From contig JAJFPB010000006.1 in NCBI GenBank assembly GCA_020881915.1, forward strand, positions 1,550,001 through 1,614,000: a stretch of 64,000 nucleotides of DNA. Reading direction: 5' to 3'. This document shows positions 12,341 through 23,715 of the stretch, piece by piece. The notes beneath the pieces were generated by a model, which worked only from the letters and a program-made list of their open reading frames with translations, was not told where the DNA came from and did no database searches. The DNA is from Paramyrothecium sp. XJ0827 (taxonomy: Eukaryota; Ascomycota; Sordariomycetes; Hypocreales; Stachybotryaceae). Every line of letters starts with the position of its first letter. Position 1 is the stretch's first letter. Both the position numbers and the translations under genes were made by a program.

Positions 12341-13942
12341 ATGGCTCCTGGTGCCATTTCTCCCAACAAAAGCCCGCCTACGGAGCCTCGGCTCCTAGAC
12401 GTAGGCACAAAACAGCTGTTGCCGGCGGCCAAGACGTCTTGGACGGATGAACCCATCGAAGAGACATTGTACTCTACATCGAGTCTTGAAAGCTTCCAAG
12501 TACCTGAATCATCTGCAACCCTGACGGAGCTCTTTGCAGAGAATATCGTCGCAAAGGTATCGCGGACGGCAGTTAGGTTGCTGGCTGCGCCCAGCTACCC
12601 CAGCCACCCCGTTGTAGGAATCCCATTGGGTTATCCTGAGATTGTGCCGAAAGACGGTCCTGGAGCGGGTCAGTATGACGCCCGGGAGCCCGAATTCTGG
12701 ACCTGCGGCTTCTTTCCCGGCACACTGCAAGCGCTTCTAGAAAGAGCCATCAAGCATCCGCAAGCTATGGGGACGCATAGTGTCAGTCCTGCGGTCTTGC
12801 GTGCGCATCTACGGTCATTATGCGATGCATGGTCAGAACCTCTCCACGCCATGTCGAGCCGGACTGACACACACGATATTGGCTTTATCATCATGCCGGC
12901 TCTTCAGAGGGATTGGGAGCTCACTGGTAACGAGCGAAGTCTCAAATCTATTATCCATGCTGCTCATTCCTTAGCATCTCGGTTCATCCCTTCAGCTGGT
13001 GTTATTCGCAGCTGGGACCTCCTCATCAAAAAGGAAATCACCGTTACCGACATGGAAGATAATGCTCTCATAATTATCGATAGCCTCTGCAACCTCAACC
13101 TTCTCTTCTATGCTGCGGCTCACAGCGGAGAAGAACGACTTGCCAAGATTGCGGATACACATGCGCGAACACTGATCACATCTCACCTTCGAAGAGAATC
13201 ACCAATGGATTTTCCCGGCCGCCAGTACGAAGGGCAACTCTTCTCCTCTTGTCATGTAGCCAATATTAGTCCCCGCGACGGTCAAGTGAAATGGCAGTGG
13301 ACTGCACAGGGTTACGCAAATGGGTCAACGTGGGCGCGTGGTCAGGCTTGGGCAATCTTGGGATACGCACAAACCTACACGTCAACCAAGGATCAACTTT
13401 TCCTTGAAGTCGCCTGTGGCGCTGCCGAGTACTTCTTGTATAGACTCGAGACAGCGCCAGCCTGCGTTGAGACTTCTCGGCCCGCAACCCCCGGGTCATC
13501 ATCTGATGCATCCACGGCGTCTTCAGGTGGTGGTCGCTACGTTCCGCTATGGGACTTTGATGCCCCGGTCGATCCGCAGGACCCTCTCCGGGATAGCTCT
13601 GCCGGCATCATTGCAGCTAATGGCATGCTGATCCTGGCCCAGTCTCTTCATGGCCTTGGAAGACACCTCCTTGCGGATCATTTCCAAGACGCGGCAATTC
13701 GAATAGTTCGCGACACGGTGTACCTGAGCCTCTCAAACGAAAAGGCTTTCTTGAATCAAGACAGTGGACGTCTAAGCGTGAAAGATGTGGTGGAGGGCCA
13801 TACCTATGAGGCCATTCTGAAGAAAGGTACGGCGAATAACAACGAGAATGCGCGGCGCAGGTACGCCGATCACGGCTTGGTATATGCCGACTACTACTTT
13901 GTTGAACTGGGTAATCGCTTGCTAGATATGGGCTTGGCATGA
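12341..13942 (+). CDS. GH88 unsaturated glucuronyl hydrolase (533 aa)
   Basis: Single exon. After an N-terminal extension of about 60 residues, the GH88 alpha/alpha barrel runs to the end: EFWTCGFFPGTL (about 118-129), THDIGF with Asp179, MEDNALII with Asp240, and GSTWARGQAW at about 331-340. The 61-residue spacing of Asp179 and Asp240 equals that of the catalytic pair Asp88/Asp149 known in Bacillus UGL. The enzyme hydrates and releases the 4,5-unsaturated uronic acid left at the non-reducing end by polysaccharide lyases. No signal peptide is seen, so action is cytosolic and needs uptake of the oligosaccharides. A Ser/Gly-rich insertion (about 385-402) is unusual. Neighbours are DUF2264 (divergent) and a Zn2Cys6 regulator (tail-to-tail, 79 bp apart). 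Whether the natural substrate is pectin-, rhamnogalacturonan- or glycosaminoglycan-derived is open. Confidence 0.93.
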   Translation: MAPGAISPNKSPPTEPRLLDVGTKQLLPAAKTSWTDEPIEETLYSTSSLESFQVPESSATLTELFAENIVAKVSRTAVRLLAAPSYPSHPVVGIPLGYPEIVPKDGPGAGQYDAREPEFWTCGFFPGTLQALLERAIKHPQAMGTHSVSPAVLRAHLRSLCDAWSEPLHAMSSRTDTHDIGFIIMPALQRDWELTGNERSLKSIIHAAHSLASRFIPSAGVIRSWDLLIKKEITVTDMEDNALIIIDSLCNLNLLFYAAAHSGEERLAKIADTHARTLITSHLRRESPMDFPGRQYEGQLFSSCHVANISPRDGQVKWQWTAQGYANGSTWARGQAWAILGYAQTYTSTKDQLFLEVACGAAEYFLYRLETAPACVETSRPATPGSSSDASTASSGGGRYVPLWDFDAPVDPQDPLRDSSAGIIAANGMLILAQSLHGLGRHLLADHFQDAAIRIVRDTVYLSLSNEKAFLNQDSGRLSVKDVVEGHTYEAILKKGTANNNENARRRYADHGLVYADYYFVELGNRLLDMGLA

Positions 13943-14021
13943 TGAGTTCAGGGTATCTTTGCTATATGGGTAGACAATTTGATACAGTACATCGTGTAGA
14001 AATAAAATAGACTACACCCTG

Positions 14022-16664
14022 CTACCAAGGGGTCCCATCAAACTCGGATCCAAACATGCCATCATCGTAACTGATGACTCGATTTAGTTCCATGAACTGT
14101 TGATTAAGCAACAGCTGGGAGATATCTCCAAGGTCAACGCTTCGTCGCGCCGAATTGTCTGGTGGATTCATGGTGGCTTCCAAGCCTGGTGCCGTCATTG
14201 GCGGCGCATACATGGGCTCCTGCATTCGCTTCTGGCCCGGAATCACAGGCGGTATGCCTGAGGGCACTGGGCGGCCTGCAGAAATACTCTGCATCGGACC
14301 AGAAGTCTTGGCAAGATTGACATTGATAGATGTCTCGGGGTTTAGAGGAGGTGAAGAACCCTGAGACACTCGGATCGTCTGTGAGTTGGCATCATTAGGT
14401 TCCGTTGCTGTGGCGTCATCAATTATCATGACATCTGGGGTGATTTCGCTGGAGTGGTCGATCTCTTTTGTGTAGGCCAACACCGGTAAGCGAAACTCTG
14501 GGTTTTGCCTCAGTTTTGCAACCATCTGGGCGAGCTTTGCTGAGTATTTTTGTGCCAAGTTCGGTGCACTTTGTCGAGCCTGCTCCAAGTTCTGTCCAGC
14601 CCAGCGGCGTCCTATGGCGTCCAGACTCTCTGTAAGAGACCAGAACTGTGGTGCAGGTTCTGGTTCATCCGCATCTCTGTAGTGTAACAGCAGAACCCTG
14701 GCAGCAATAAACAAACAGAATGCAAACTGGCTTGAAAGAGGCATGCGAGGTGGTGCGGTTCGAAGATAATTCTCTGCTATTGTTGAGATCTCCACGGCAG
14801 CAGAATGACACGTTTCTGCGCTGCATACGCTTGGCAATCTATTCCGAAAGGTCCACTCTCGAGGAGGGAAAGCAATTAACTGATGAAGGAGGACCATGGA
14901 CGCATTGTGGGTTATGTGCGCCAAGGTCAGGTTGGGGTCCATCCTAGGATACTGCTGATGCACGACGTCAACTTTCCATTTGTGTGGAAGCAGCATCTTC
15001 CAGTGCACGAGGCGTAGATCCAGCTCTTTGAACCTGGTCAGCCAGCTCGTAATCTCTTTGTGCTCACGCATATTGACTCTCTGCTGGAGAAAATATGTCG
15101 TCACCCTACTAAGAGACTCTGTAGCCTCCACAGCGTAAGCAAAAGCACCAACAGTCGACAGATCTTCGAAGCCGTGTTGCTGTGCTCCAGGCGAAGGGCT
15201 CCCGTCAGGAAGAGTTGAAGTGGCCGGATCTGCCGTCTTCTGGCTGTAATAAGTGGGTAGAAGTGTAAGAGGATTGCCGATGCGTCCCGCAGATTTGTCC
15301 CAGATACCAAAATAAGGGGTGGTCACCGCATCCTCTTTGCGCCACTTGATCCCATCACAAGGCAAGCGACGGTTCACATCGTCCGAGGTGAGACTGGTAT
15401 TCCAACCAGTCATGACGGAGCAAAGACGATCGAGGTTGAAGACATTCCAGAAGACTCTACGCCGCTCTTCTTCTTCGGTCCAATCCTGAGCGGGCTCCAG
15501 AGAAGCAACAGGCTGAGAGAGCCGCAGGCGCTCGGCCTCATCATGCTCAGTAGCAAGTTGCATATAGTCGACGTTTCGAGACAAGGCGCCAATAATCGAC
15601 CAGACGTGAGACGCAAGGCCATTGCCAATCTGTGTCATCGATATCAATAATCAGAGCATTGTTCGTGTCTGTGGACTTGAACTGACCTCATTGAAGGAGA
15701 GAATGATAAGCGCCTGAGAGTTCTCGACGCTGAGCTGCTTCATCGCTGTTGCTATGACACTATCTCGCAAGCGATTCTGTGTTTGTGGCAACAACAACTT
15801 CTTAGAAAGCTCGGCGTCTTCCACATATCGAGCAGCACATAATGCCATGGCCTGTATGACGATCTGCAACTTTTGCTGCTGCTGTGGGTTCGCCAACTTG
15901 CGGCGAAATCTGGCCTCGTGTACCATAGGCACCCAGGGGTGGACAGAAGAAAAGTAAGCATTAATGAGAAGTTCAACTTCATCCCCCGTCAACTTTGCCG
16001 AGGTTCCACCATCTACATCATGGTCCTCCTGGTCGGGAAGGTCGAGGTCCAAACGACGGCGCTTCACACCATCCCCGCGCTGCCACGTGCCGTTCGAGCG
16101 AGGGTGTTGAACGGCAGGGTCCCGGTCATTGAACCGCTGGAATTCTCGGGCAAAGAAGGATAGAAGCTCATAAGGACTGTTGCCATCCTTGTTCTGCATC
16201 GGCATGTGCTGTCCACTATCGTTCCCTTGAGCGCCACGAGAGCCCTGATTCTCGACCAACTTCTCAAGATGATCTAAGAGACAACTACAATCAGCTCCCA
16301 AGCAGAGAATTGAGGCTCGCAGTTTGCTATAGTGGGGGGGTTACGGACCGAGTCTTTTGTGTAACAAACCAATCGCGCCGGCCTTCATACCTGGCTTTCC
16401 CCGTTTTGATTCATAGTTGCATGGATTGCCTGAGCACATACGGGTCAGCAAGGACCGCCTGGACGGTAGAAAGTCGGTGAGTACAGGGCATCAAAGATAA
16501 GACTGACCCGTTTTGCGGCAGTGTTGGCATGTGGGTAGCTCTTTGGAACACCGCAGCTTTCTGCGGCGGCAGGAGTTACAAGACAGCGTCGGTTCTGTAA
16601 GGCCATCGTGGTTGGTCTCGCCGTCGGATCCTTGGTCCTGGTCATCGTCCTCAATGGTCGACAT
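14022..16664 (-). CDS. Zn2Cys6 fungal transcription factor (810 aa)
   Basis: Exons 16664..16508, 16429..16349, 16273..15687 and 15629..14022; all introns are GT-AG (78, 75 and 57 bp). The zinc cluster has cysteines at residues 29, 32, 39, 46, 49 and 56; the first intron falls between the fifth and sixth cysteines. It is followed by a short leucine-rich coil ([13 protein letters not shown]) and the fungal-specific TF domain (about 155-560) with the familiar segments [17 protein letters not shown] and [15 protein letters not shown] Ser/Pro/Asn-rich C-terminal tail follows. The start at 16664 is the first ATG in frame with the cluster. Its 3' end lies 79 bp from the GH88 stop. It is the best candidate for a pathway regulator of the transporter/DUF2264/GH88 set, by position only. 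Confidence 0.92.
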
Positions 16665-17662
16665 CTCTGTGTGTCTGGCCAATTGCGCCCGTTCACTAGT
16701 GCTGAGGGCACGGTCTCGGAGTAATGCAGCTCGACTTGTGCGAGATGTCAACCCGCCCAAAGCCTTGGAAGCTTTGTGTCTCAGAGTCGAGCGCGGCGGA
16801 ATCGGTGGGAAGTGTGTCCATTTCTATGCGAGCTGGGCCGTTTCCCCGCTGACATTGATCCGAGGACCGACGCCGTAGTCGACGATCGTTCCCTGTCAAC
16901 GGGCTAAACCAGCCACACCAAAGCCACAGTGCATAAGTCAGAGAAACTCTGGTACAGGTGGGAATTCCCCAGCAAACAAGCCTCGGGTGATTGCACAGCG
17001 ACTGCCGACGTTTATAGCCGCAGTGGCTTAATTCGCCAAGAACGATGCCGTCGCTGGAACTTGACCTGATCACACGGAAACCTTCCGAAGAACGCCTCAC
17101 GTTTTCTCGAAAAGATTATAAGCTACTTTGGCAAGAGTGATTCGAACACAGAAACCTCGCCGCTCTCGCTGATGAAAGCGATGTGGTGGGAGACAAGTGC
17201 AGAGATGCATCGGTACTCTTGTTTTTCTAGTCTGCGTGATGCTGAGTCTCATTCATAAGTTTCCGTGGTTATATGCTGGAATTCATTTGCTTTGCCAATA
17301 AATTTGGCACGTCTTGTCATCGATTGCTAAATTTTGGTGGTACAGAGAGGTGACGGGAGCAAAAAAGTCCCTGGCATTTAGCACCACATATTCGCGAATT
17401 TTATTATGCAAATAATTCTATGATCGCACTTCTCCTAGAGTAAATCTCAGAGTTTTTGATCCACACCTTTGGCGATGTGTTGCGGTCATAGGCTTGAGAT
17501 AGCTCAAAATCTTAGATTCCTACATAAGAGCCTAGCACTCAAGCATATTTATGCAATGTAGATCTCTTGGTCCTCAAGGTTTCTCCCTATTTCTTATTTC
17601 TTATTTTCTTTACTGTGCGAACGGTTCCAGAGCTCAACTGAGGATGTGTCTAGCCTCAAAAT
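16665..17662. promoter_or_regulatory. Intergenic region upstream of the regulator
   Basis: This 1-kb region lies between the regulator start and the 3' end of the expansin-like gene. It should hold the regulator's promoter and 5' leader. The frame upstream of 16664 stays open to about 16760 but starts with TTG, so I do not extend the protein. No gene is seen. Confidence 0.5.
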
Positions 17663-18177
17663 TTACTGGAACCACCAGTCGACCCGGATGCGCCCAACGT
17701 CAAGGTGCGCGATGTCGTCAAAGATGGCGGGTGAGACATCAATCGCACCGTCAGCACACTCAGGGCACCTGCATCGATGAGTCACTAGGTTCACCAATCA
17801 GGATTACTTGAAAACTTACAGGTCGACAACTTGAGCAGCAGTAGTCCTTCCATTGGCAGTAATGGTAATCCACCTTCCGCAGACGGGCGCATTGTTGGGG
17901 TTCCTGGCTTGAAGTTAGTCCAATGCGGAGGATATTGCCATAGGCCGAACTTACGCATGTTGGCCAAACTGAGCGCGTGATAGGGCAACAACAGGGTTGC
18001 CACGGTTGTGAGTCCAGCCGCAAGCTCCAAGACCCTACCAATCATCAGACGTTGTTGAGTGTTCTGCTCTGGTCATGAGTAACTTACCGGTTCAAACCAC
18101 GTCATGTCACCATTGAAAGCGACAGCAGAACTGGCCGAGACTGCAACAGCAGCAATGACTTTAACGAGGAGAGACAT
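17663..18177 (-). CDS. Small secreted expansin-like double-psi beta-barrel protein (119 aa)
   Basis: Exons 18177..18088, 18034..17955, 17903..17820 and 17768..17663; three short GT-AG introns. A signal peptide (about 1-20) precedes a compact RlpA/barwin-like domain: GDMTWFEPGLGACGW at the start, then NNAPVCGRWITI and VVDLCPECADGAIDVSPA, ending VGRIRVDWWF. Cysteines at GAC, PVC and the DLCPEC pair can form two disulfides. The aspartate in the DGAIDVSPA segment corresponds to the conserved acidic residue of expansins. It resembles the many small fungal expansin-like proteins that bind plant or fungal walls without known hydrolysis; some related proteins are virulence factors. The C-terminal expansin CBM63 module is absent. 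Family assignment is good; the exact role is unknown. Confidence 0.88.
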
Positions 18178-19130
18178 CTTTAGTTGGATTACTTGATGAG
18201 AAGCACAAAAACTTTGAACTATGCCTGAGGAGATGTTGACTCTGCAGTTATTACGAACTTTTGACCGACGGAAATTGCGCCCTTTTATCATTTCCTCAAG
18301 TCGTAGTCATGGTCGACTCCAACAATTGAGACCATACTGTTGCGACACTTCGTGGAATACCATGTTAGACGCAAATTAGTACGTAAAGTTGTCACCCGAT
18401 ACAGAATATTGCATGAATCTGGGCTCACAACCAGGCGATGCATGGGGCTCGACAATCCAGTAAGAACCTTCGACGGGGGACCCTGGCCTGCAAAAGGACC
18501 CTCTAACGGAACTATTGAGATATGCAGCGGTGAGAAGCGAACCAGGCATCATTTCCGAAGTGAGACGAATCCTTACAGCCAGGGTAAGTCCCATCAGGAA
18601 TGCCTTATTCTAAGCTCGAAGTAGACGGAGCCCTCTTTCTGATAATTTTACTGAGGACGCGATGTACAACAAAGCCCAAAGCCGTTGAATGTTATGTCAA
18701 CGGGTTCTTGTGTTGCCTGCTACTAGTGCAAAGGCCCTAGACCAGAAACACGGAACATTCAAGCGTGCTCTATAACTAATCATCTCCGCCAAGTCTTAGG
18801 CCTTTTGCACTTTTCTGGTCAACTCTGTCGTTTAGATCTATGCTTTTCCAACCCTCAACTCCACAACGACATCAGCAAGGTACCAGGAACCAGTGGGGTA
18901 AGTATCCGCATCTGGTAGGATTGCCTGTCGGGCCATCGGAAGCTGACTGCAGCTGCAGGTCACATCACACCCATGTTGTCACGAACAATGATTGCCAGAT
19001 CGTAAGTGGCCGACAAAGGATCAGGGGCGGTAAAGTTTCCCATGCTGGGAATATGATTCTAAGCTTGAGTACGTCCAGCTGTGGTTTTGAGACATCGTGT
19101 AAATTGATCGAAGTGTAACAGGCTTTTGCC
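18178..19130. promoter_or_regulatory. Upstream region of the expansin-like gene
   Basis: No gene is supported. An A/T-rich element resembling a TATA box (GATAAAAGG on the minus strand, near 18281-18290) lies about 105 bp before the expansin-like start. The right part holds the 3' end region of the flavin oxidoreductase. Confidence 0.5.
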
Positions 19131-20877
19131 TCAATGTTCGCTTGTTCTGCGGGTAGTAATCCTCGGCTCCACCACTTTCTCCCCAGAGCTTGTTGGAGGC
19201 CTGTTTGCAAGTGGACCCAGCTTAAATCCTCCCAGGCAGCCTTTCTGGAATAGGCCTTCCGGATCATACTTCCGGCTGACACTGCGCATGAAGTCCAGGC
19301 TTTTAGGGCCATAACCATGCATTGGGTCCTGCCACTCAGCACAGTAGTTTGTGAAGCGGTACCGATGAGAAGCCCCCCGGGATTCCGCGGCCGCATCGAC
19401 AGTACTCACAAATTGACGGCACTGCTGCCTGACGAGACCATCATCCTCCGCATGGTTCCATTTCGCGGTAATCTCGAGGATGATAAGAGTTTCGGTGGTA
19501 TCCTCAAGACCAAGGACATTGGGGAAACCTTTATTCATCCATTGCGGTAGAACGGGCTGCATGACTATTGAGAGGAGTAGCCCTTTGACGCGTTTCCCGA
19601 CAACAGAAAACTGGTGATATGCTGCGAGCACCGCCTGTAGCGTTTCCAAGTCGTTCTTTACAGTGGTAACTGCCATGACATTGTAGTCACCAGCCGGTGA
19701 TTGGTCCGATAGCTCCTTGACTGCGCTGATCACCTTCTGGACTTTAGCTGTGCTCCATAGAGTCCAAAGAGAGGCAAATGCCGACTTTCTCCAATAAGCC
19801 GGCCACTTCTTGTCTGTTGGCTTTCTGGTGTATCCGAGGTAATTTGCCGTAGCGTGGATACCAAAGTCCTGTGTATAGCCAAAGCAGGTTATGGGGACGG
19901 TTGCGTGCTCGTCGAAAGACCCTGGCTTTCCTGATGTGGCTTCCTTGACATATTCGTGAAATGCTTTGACAAGACTTGGGGCCTGGAAGCCTGACATGTA
20001 ATTACAACCGAACCAGATATCATTGGCTGGAAAGCATGGCACTGTGAAGCTCGTGACAATGCCAAAGTTGTTTGATCCGCCCTTCAGTGCGCGCCAAAGG
20101 TCTGGATGGGATGATTCCGATGCCGTCACCGCAGTCCCATCGGCCAATACGACTTGGTAAGAGATAATGGTAGAGCAAACAAACCCGTATTTGGGGGAGT
20201 ACCAAGAGATGCCGCCTATGGTGATAGTCAGTTAAAAATATCGCAGCCTCACCCGGTGCAGACCGACCTTGAAGAGACAGCCCGCCTACACCAACAGGGC
20301 TCGTCCTTCCTCCACTGATCATGAGATTCTTCTTCTCCAAAGCTTCGTACACATCCAACCATTTCAATCCTGAGCCAATAGTAACGCGCGCGTTATCTTC
20401 TGAGATGGTGATGTCGCGGAAACCGGCCAAATCAATCACTACACCTCCTTCCAACGTTGAACAGCCTGTTGCCGGAGCCGCTCCACCTGCCTTTACGGTG
20501 AATAGACCCTTAAGCTCGTCCTTCTCGTTTTTATTCTGGACAAACTCGTGCCTCAGAATGTCCACAGCGGTCTGGAGTTGCTCCACTGTGTTGGGTCGGA
20601 CAAAGCATGCAGGAATGGTTTCGCGATGCTGTTTGGGCCAGTACGAATCCGCCACTTGTTTGAATGCAACTCTTTCTGATGAAAGGACCACAACATGGGG
20701 TAATGCTTCCTTGAGACTTTGAGCTATTTGGGTTGGTGGTGGTAGGTGTTTGACCGCCTCAGCCACGCGTGTTTGGGCACATCCTCGTCGTCTGAACTCT
20801 TGTAACCGCACCAAGACGATACCGGTCACAATTGTCAATAAGGCCGCCACAGCGGTGGCCGTAGTTTGCTGCATCAT
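19131..20877 (-). CDS. FAD-linked oxidoreductase of the PCMH/VAO superfamily (564 aa)
   Basis: Exons 20877..20268 and 20215..19131; 52-bp GT-AG intron. Start chosen at the MMQQTT ATG; upstream codons in frame use TTG only. An N-terminal hydrophobic segment (about 8-24) followed by arginines suggests a signal anchor. The FAD-binding PCMH domain spans about 85-265 (FVRPNTVEQLQ, EGGVVIDL, GGLSLQGGISWYSPKYG) and the substrate-binding part and C-terminal YDPEGLFQ segment follow. The position that normally holds the flavin-linking histidine (SGGH) reads AGGA here (Ala133), whereas the second attachment cysteine (Cys217, in YGFVC) is kept. So bicovalent flavin is impossible and mono-cysteinyl or non-covalent binding is likely. 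The substrate is unknown; sugars, oligosaccharides or secondary-metabolite intermediates are all possible in this family. Confidence 0.88.
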
Positions 20878-21925
20878 TGAACCCGGCGCTCCCGAGGCTC
20901 CCAATACCAAAGTGCATTTGTTGTGCCTTCAGGTCGCACGCGGTTTTCCCAAGCCGTGCGTGTCACGCTAATCTGTTTCAGTGAATAAGTTAATTTCCTT
21001 TGTTAGTGCCGACTAACAGTGGGGAAACGGGCTCTGCTTAGGGCTCATACTACGTGCTGACCGGGGATAAGCTCTTACGCTTGTTGAGAGCGGAGGCTTA
21101 CCACGGAACGGTGGTGGTTGAACAACATTGCGGAAACCAGGCGCTCAGGAAAGGAAACGAAAAGATGAGTCCTTTGAGGACGCGACTCAGTCACTTTATT
21201 GCGAGCTTGTTATAATGCTGTCATTGTCTCATGAGTTCCTTGCATTCCTTCGTGCCAACATCCACAATCGGCCAGTAACGACTCTACGGAGTCAATGTTA
21301 AGTGCCAACCAGATCAACTGATACCATCGCTTTGTATAGCTCGAAAACCGTAATGGGAGCGGGTTTAAGCTTTTCCCCCTCCTTCTTCAGCTCAACGCAG
21401 ATGCTCTCTGCTCGTAGATGACAGACGTGTGAGAAGCCTGGTCCATGTACTGAGGCTCTAATAAACGTTAGAGCATATTATACTACAAGGCTACTAAATG
21501 TGTCTTTGCCCCATGCACTGAAGAAGGGGCTCAATTCAGTTTCAGTCATAATATAAGCTCATAGGTCAATGCCATTTGGCGGATCCAAGCTCTCACTGGC
21601 CATTGGGGGACCCTGCTTATTACCCCAACCAAGCGCCCTCACCATTGGTGGGATTACATGGCAGCTTCGACAATCCTGGACTTCACGGGGAATCTACCAC
21701 ATCTCGAATCAGCTGTGCTGAGAACCTGTCAATCTATCCAATGATACGCTGAGAAACTGCCGTAGGCCCGGGATAACTCCACTCCCAATTCCAATTGCAG
21801 ATGCTCTCGTCATGGTTTCCTAGGGATATAAGTACCGGCATAGTGCGGAGAGGGACAGGTAGATTGAAGTGCAACTGAGGCAAGACATCTCTTACCGCTG
21901 GAGGTGTCTCAGACTGCATTTCGGT
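20878..21925. promoter_or_regulatory. Divergent promoter of flavin oxidoreductase and carboxylesterase
   Basis: This region of about 1 kb lies between opposite start codons. On the esterase side it has an exact galacturonate-type element (21602-21610) and a second core match ATTGGTGG (21644-21651). No gene is seen. Confidence 0.55.
21602..21610 (-). promoter_or_regulatory. Galacturonate-responsive element match (TCCCCCAAT on minus)
   Basis: ATTGGGGGA on the plus strand equals TCCNCCAAT on the minus strand. It lies 316 bp before the esterase ATG; a second core copy (CCNCCAAT) is 33 bp further in. Inferred regulatory site. Confidence 0.5.
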
Positions 21926-23715
21926 ATGATTGGCCAATCTCTCGGGTCCTCTTGGGGGAGACTCCAAAGAAATCGAAAGCTCGATGGGTTTTTAACTTTT
22001 CTCCTCACCTTTTTGGCAATATCCCAAGCCACTGCCGCAGACGCTCAACCCCCCCGAGCTCATACGCAGAACGGCACCTACGTCGGCACACAGCTCACTG
22101 CTTGGAAGCAAGATGCATTCTTGGGGATTCCTTTTGCCCAGCCGCCACTAGGGCCTCTGCGGTTCAAAGCACCACAGAGTATTGACAAAGCATTTGAGGG
22201 AGAAAGGCCCGCGACCACGTACGGTTACAGCTGCCGGCAATTTTCTCAGCTTACCAACCTATCAGAGGATTGTCTGACTATCAACGTCGTCCGGCCTTCT
22301 GGAGAGCCAAAGAAACCATTGCCTGTTCTGTATGTGTGCGCCAGAGACTTACCACTGCTCCCTCGACTAACGCAATTCTAGTGTGTGGATTTACGGTGGT
22401 GGCCTTTACAACGGCGGCACAGCTGATCCTCAGTACAACCTTTCGGGCATCGTCAAAGTCAGCCAGGACATCGATCAGCCGATACTGGGTGTGAGCTTTA
22501 ACTACCGCCTCGGAATCTGGGGTTTCCTGCAAACGTTTGACCTGCTGAAGGAAGGATCTGCCAATGCCGGTCTTCTTGATCAGAGGCTCGCTCTACAGTG
22601 GATTCAAGAGAATATTGCAGCTTTCGGCGGGGACCCTACTAAAGTCACCATATGGGGCGAGAGCGCCGGGGCACAAAGTATTGCTTACCAAATGTTCAGC
22701 CACGACGGACGTGATGACAAGTTGTACCGGGCCGCCATCTTGGAAAGTGGTGGGGTTACTGGCGCACAGGTGAATCTAGTCTTCACGTGTGATACATGCA
22801 ACCTAGTTGCTAACAAGAACGTAGATTCATGACCTCAGTTATTACACTGTTGCATACGAGAATCTCACCAGAGCCACTGGCTGTTATGGTCAAAGAGACC
22901 AACTAGCATGCCTCCGAGGAGTCAGCGAAGAAACGCTCGTTGGGGCGCGTCAAGCTTTGACTTGGAATCCAATGATCGACGGCACATTCCTCACAGGGTA
23001 TCCAAGCCAACTCATCCCGCAGCGGAAGTTCAATTCTGTGCCTATGTTGATTGGCGCGAACACGGACGAAGGTTTCGCCATAGGCAGTCCTAAGAACGAA
23101 CAGGAACTATTCCAAGAGATGTTTCGGTGGAGAAATTATGCATTGAGCCCGCCAACGATCCAGAAGCTTTTGGATCTCTATCCCGACGACCCGTGCAACC
23201 AACCACCATACTCTATCACGAATTGCTCGCTGCATCCAACGAGAGGCGCGCAGTGGCGCCGAGCCTACGCCATAGGCGGCGACGTGGTCATGATCAGTGG
23301 ACGCCGCAAAATGGCGGAGCTCTGGTCAGAGATTGGAGAGACAGTCTACAGCTACCGCTTCGACCAGCAATTGTGGAATGGGGACCCTTGGGGGGGTGTC
23401 AAACATTTTGACAACGTGGCTTTCTCATTCCAAAACATCTCGGGACTGCTCGGCCCAAGCCCACAGTATGATAGTCATGTCAAGCTGGCAAGAGACATTG
23501 GTGAGGCGTACGTTCGCTTCGTCAACAATCTGGATCCCAATGTCCGGAAAGGCAAGTCGGAAAGTCTTTTCCCTCGGTGGCCCAAGTATGATAAGAAGTC
23601 GCCCAAGAATCTCGTCATGAATGCAACAAAGAGCTGGGTCGAAAAGGATACCTGGAGAAGAAAAGCCATCGATTTCATCAACAGCTATGAGGTGTCTCGG
23701 GAGCTCTACAGTTAA
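21926..23715 (+). CDS. Type-B carboxylesterase, probably secreted (560 aa)
   Basis: Exons 21926..22329, 22382..22769 and 22825..23715; both introns are GT-AG. A short basic stretch precedes a hydrophobic signal (about 21-38, ending SQATA). The alpha/beta-hydrolase domain shows FLGIPFAQPPLGPLRF near the start, the oxyanion-hole motif YGGGLYNGG, the nucleophile elbow GESAG with Ser229, the acidic residue in GANTDEGF, and the active-site histidine in GGVKHFDN. Cysteines placed as in type-B esterases include SEDCLTINV. Family members cleave carboxylic esters, from lipids to feruloyl or other wall esters. The promoter's galacturonate-type elements suggest a pectin-side-ester role (inference). Substrate cannot be fixed from the sequence. 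Confidence 0.92.

Noticed and set aside
17120..17160. tRNA T-arm-like sequence (GATTCGAAC)
   Set aside because: The flanking bases do not form a five-pair stem and no acceptor stem or anticodon arm can be built around it.
20878..20910. Upstream extension of the flavin oxidoreductase
   Set aside because: The extra codons would begin with TTG; the first ATG pair at 20877/20874 gives a normal hydrophobic N-terminus.
19131..23715. Secondary-metabolite cluster around the flavin oxidoreductase
   Set aside because: No polyketide synthase, peptide synthetase, terpene synthase or P450 gene is present in the window; the oxidoreductase alone is not evidence.
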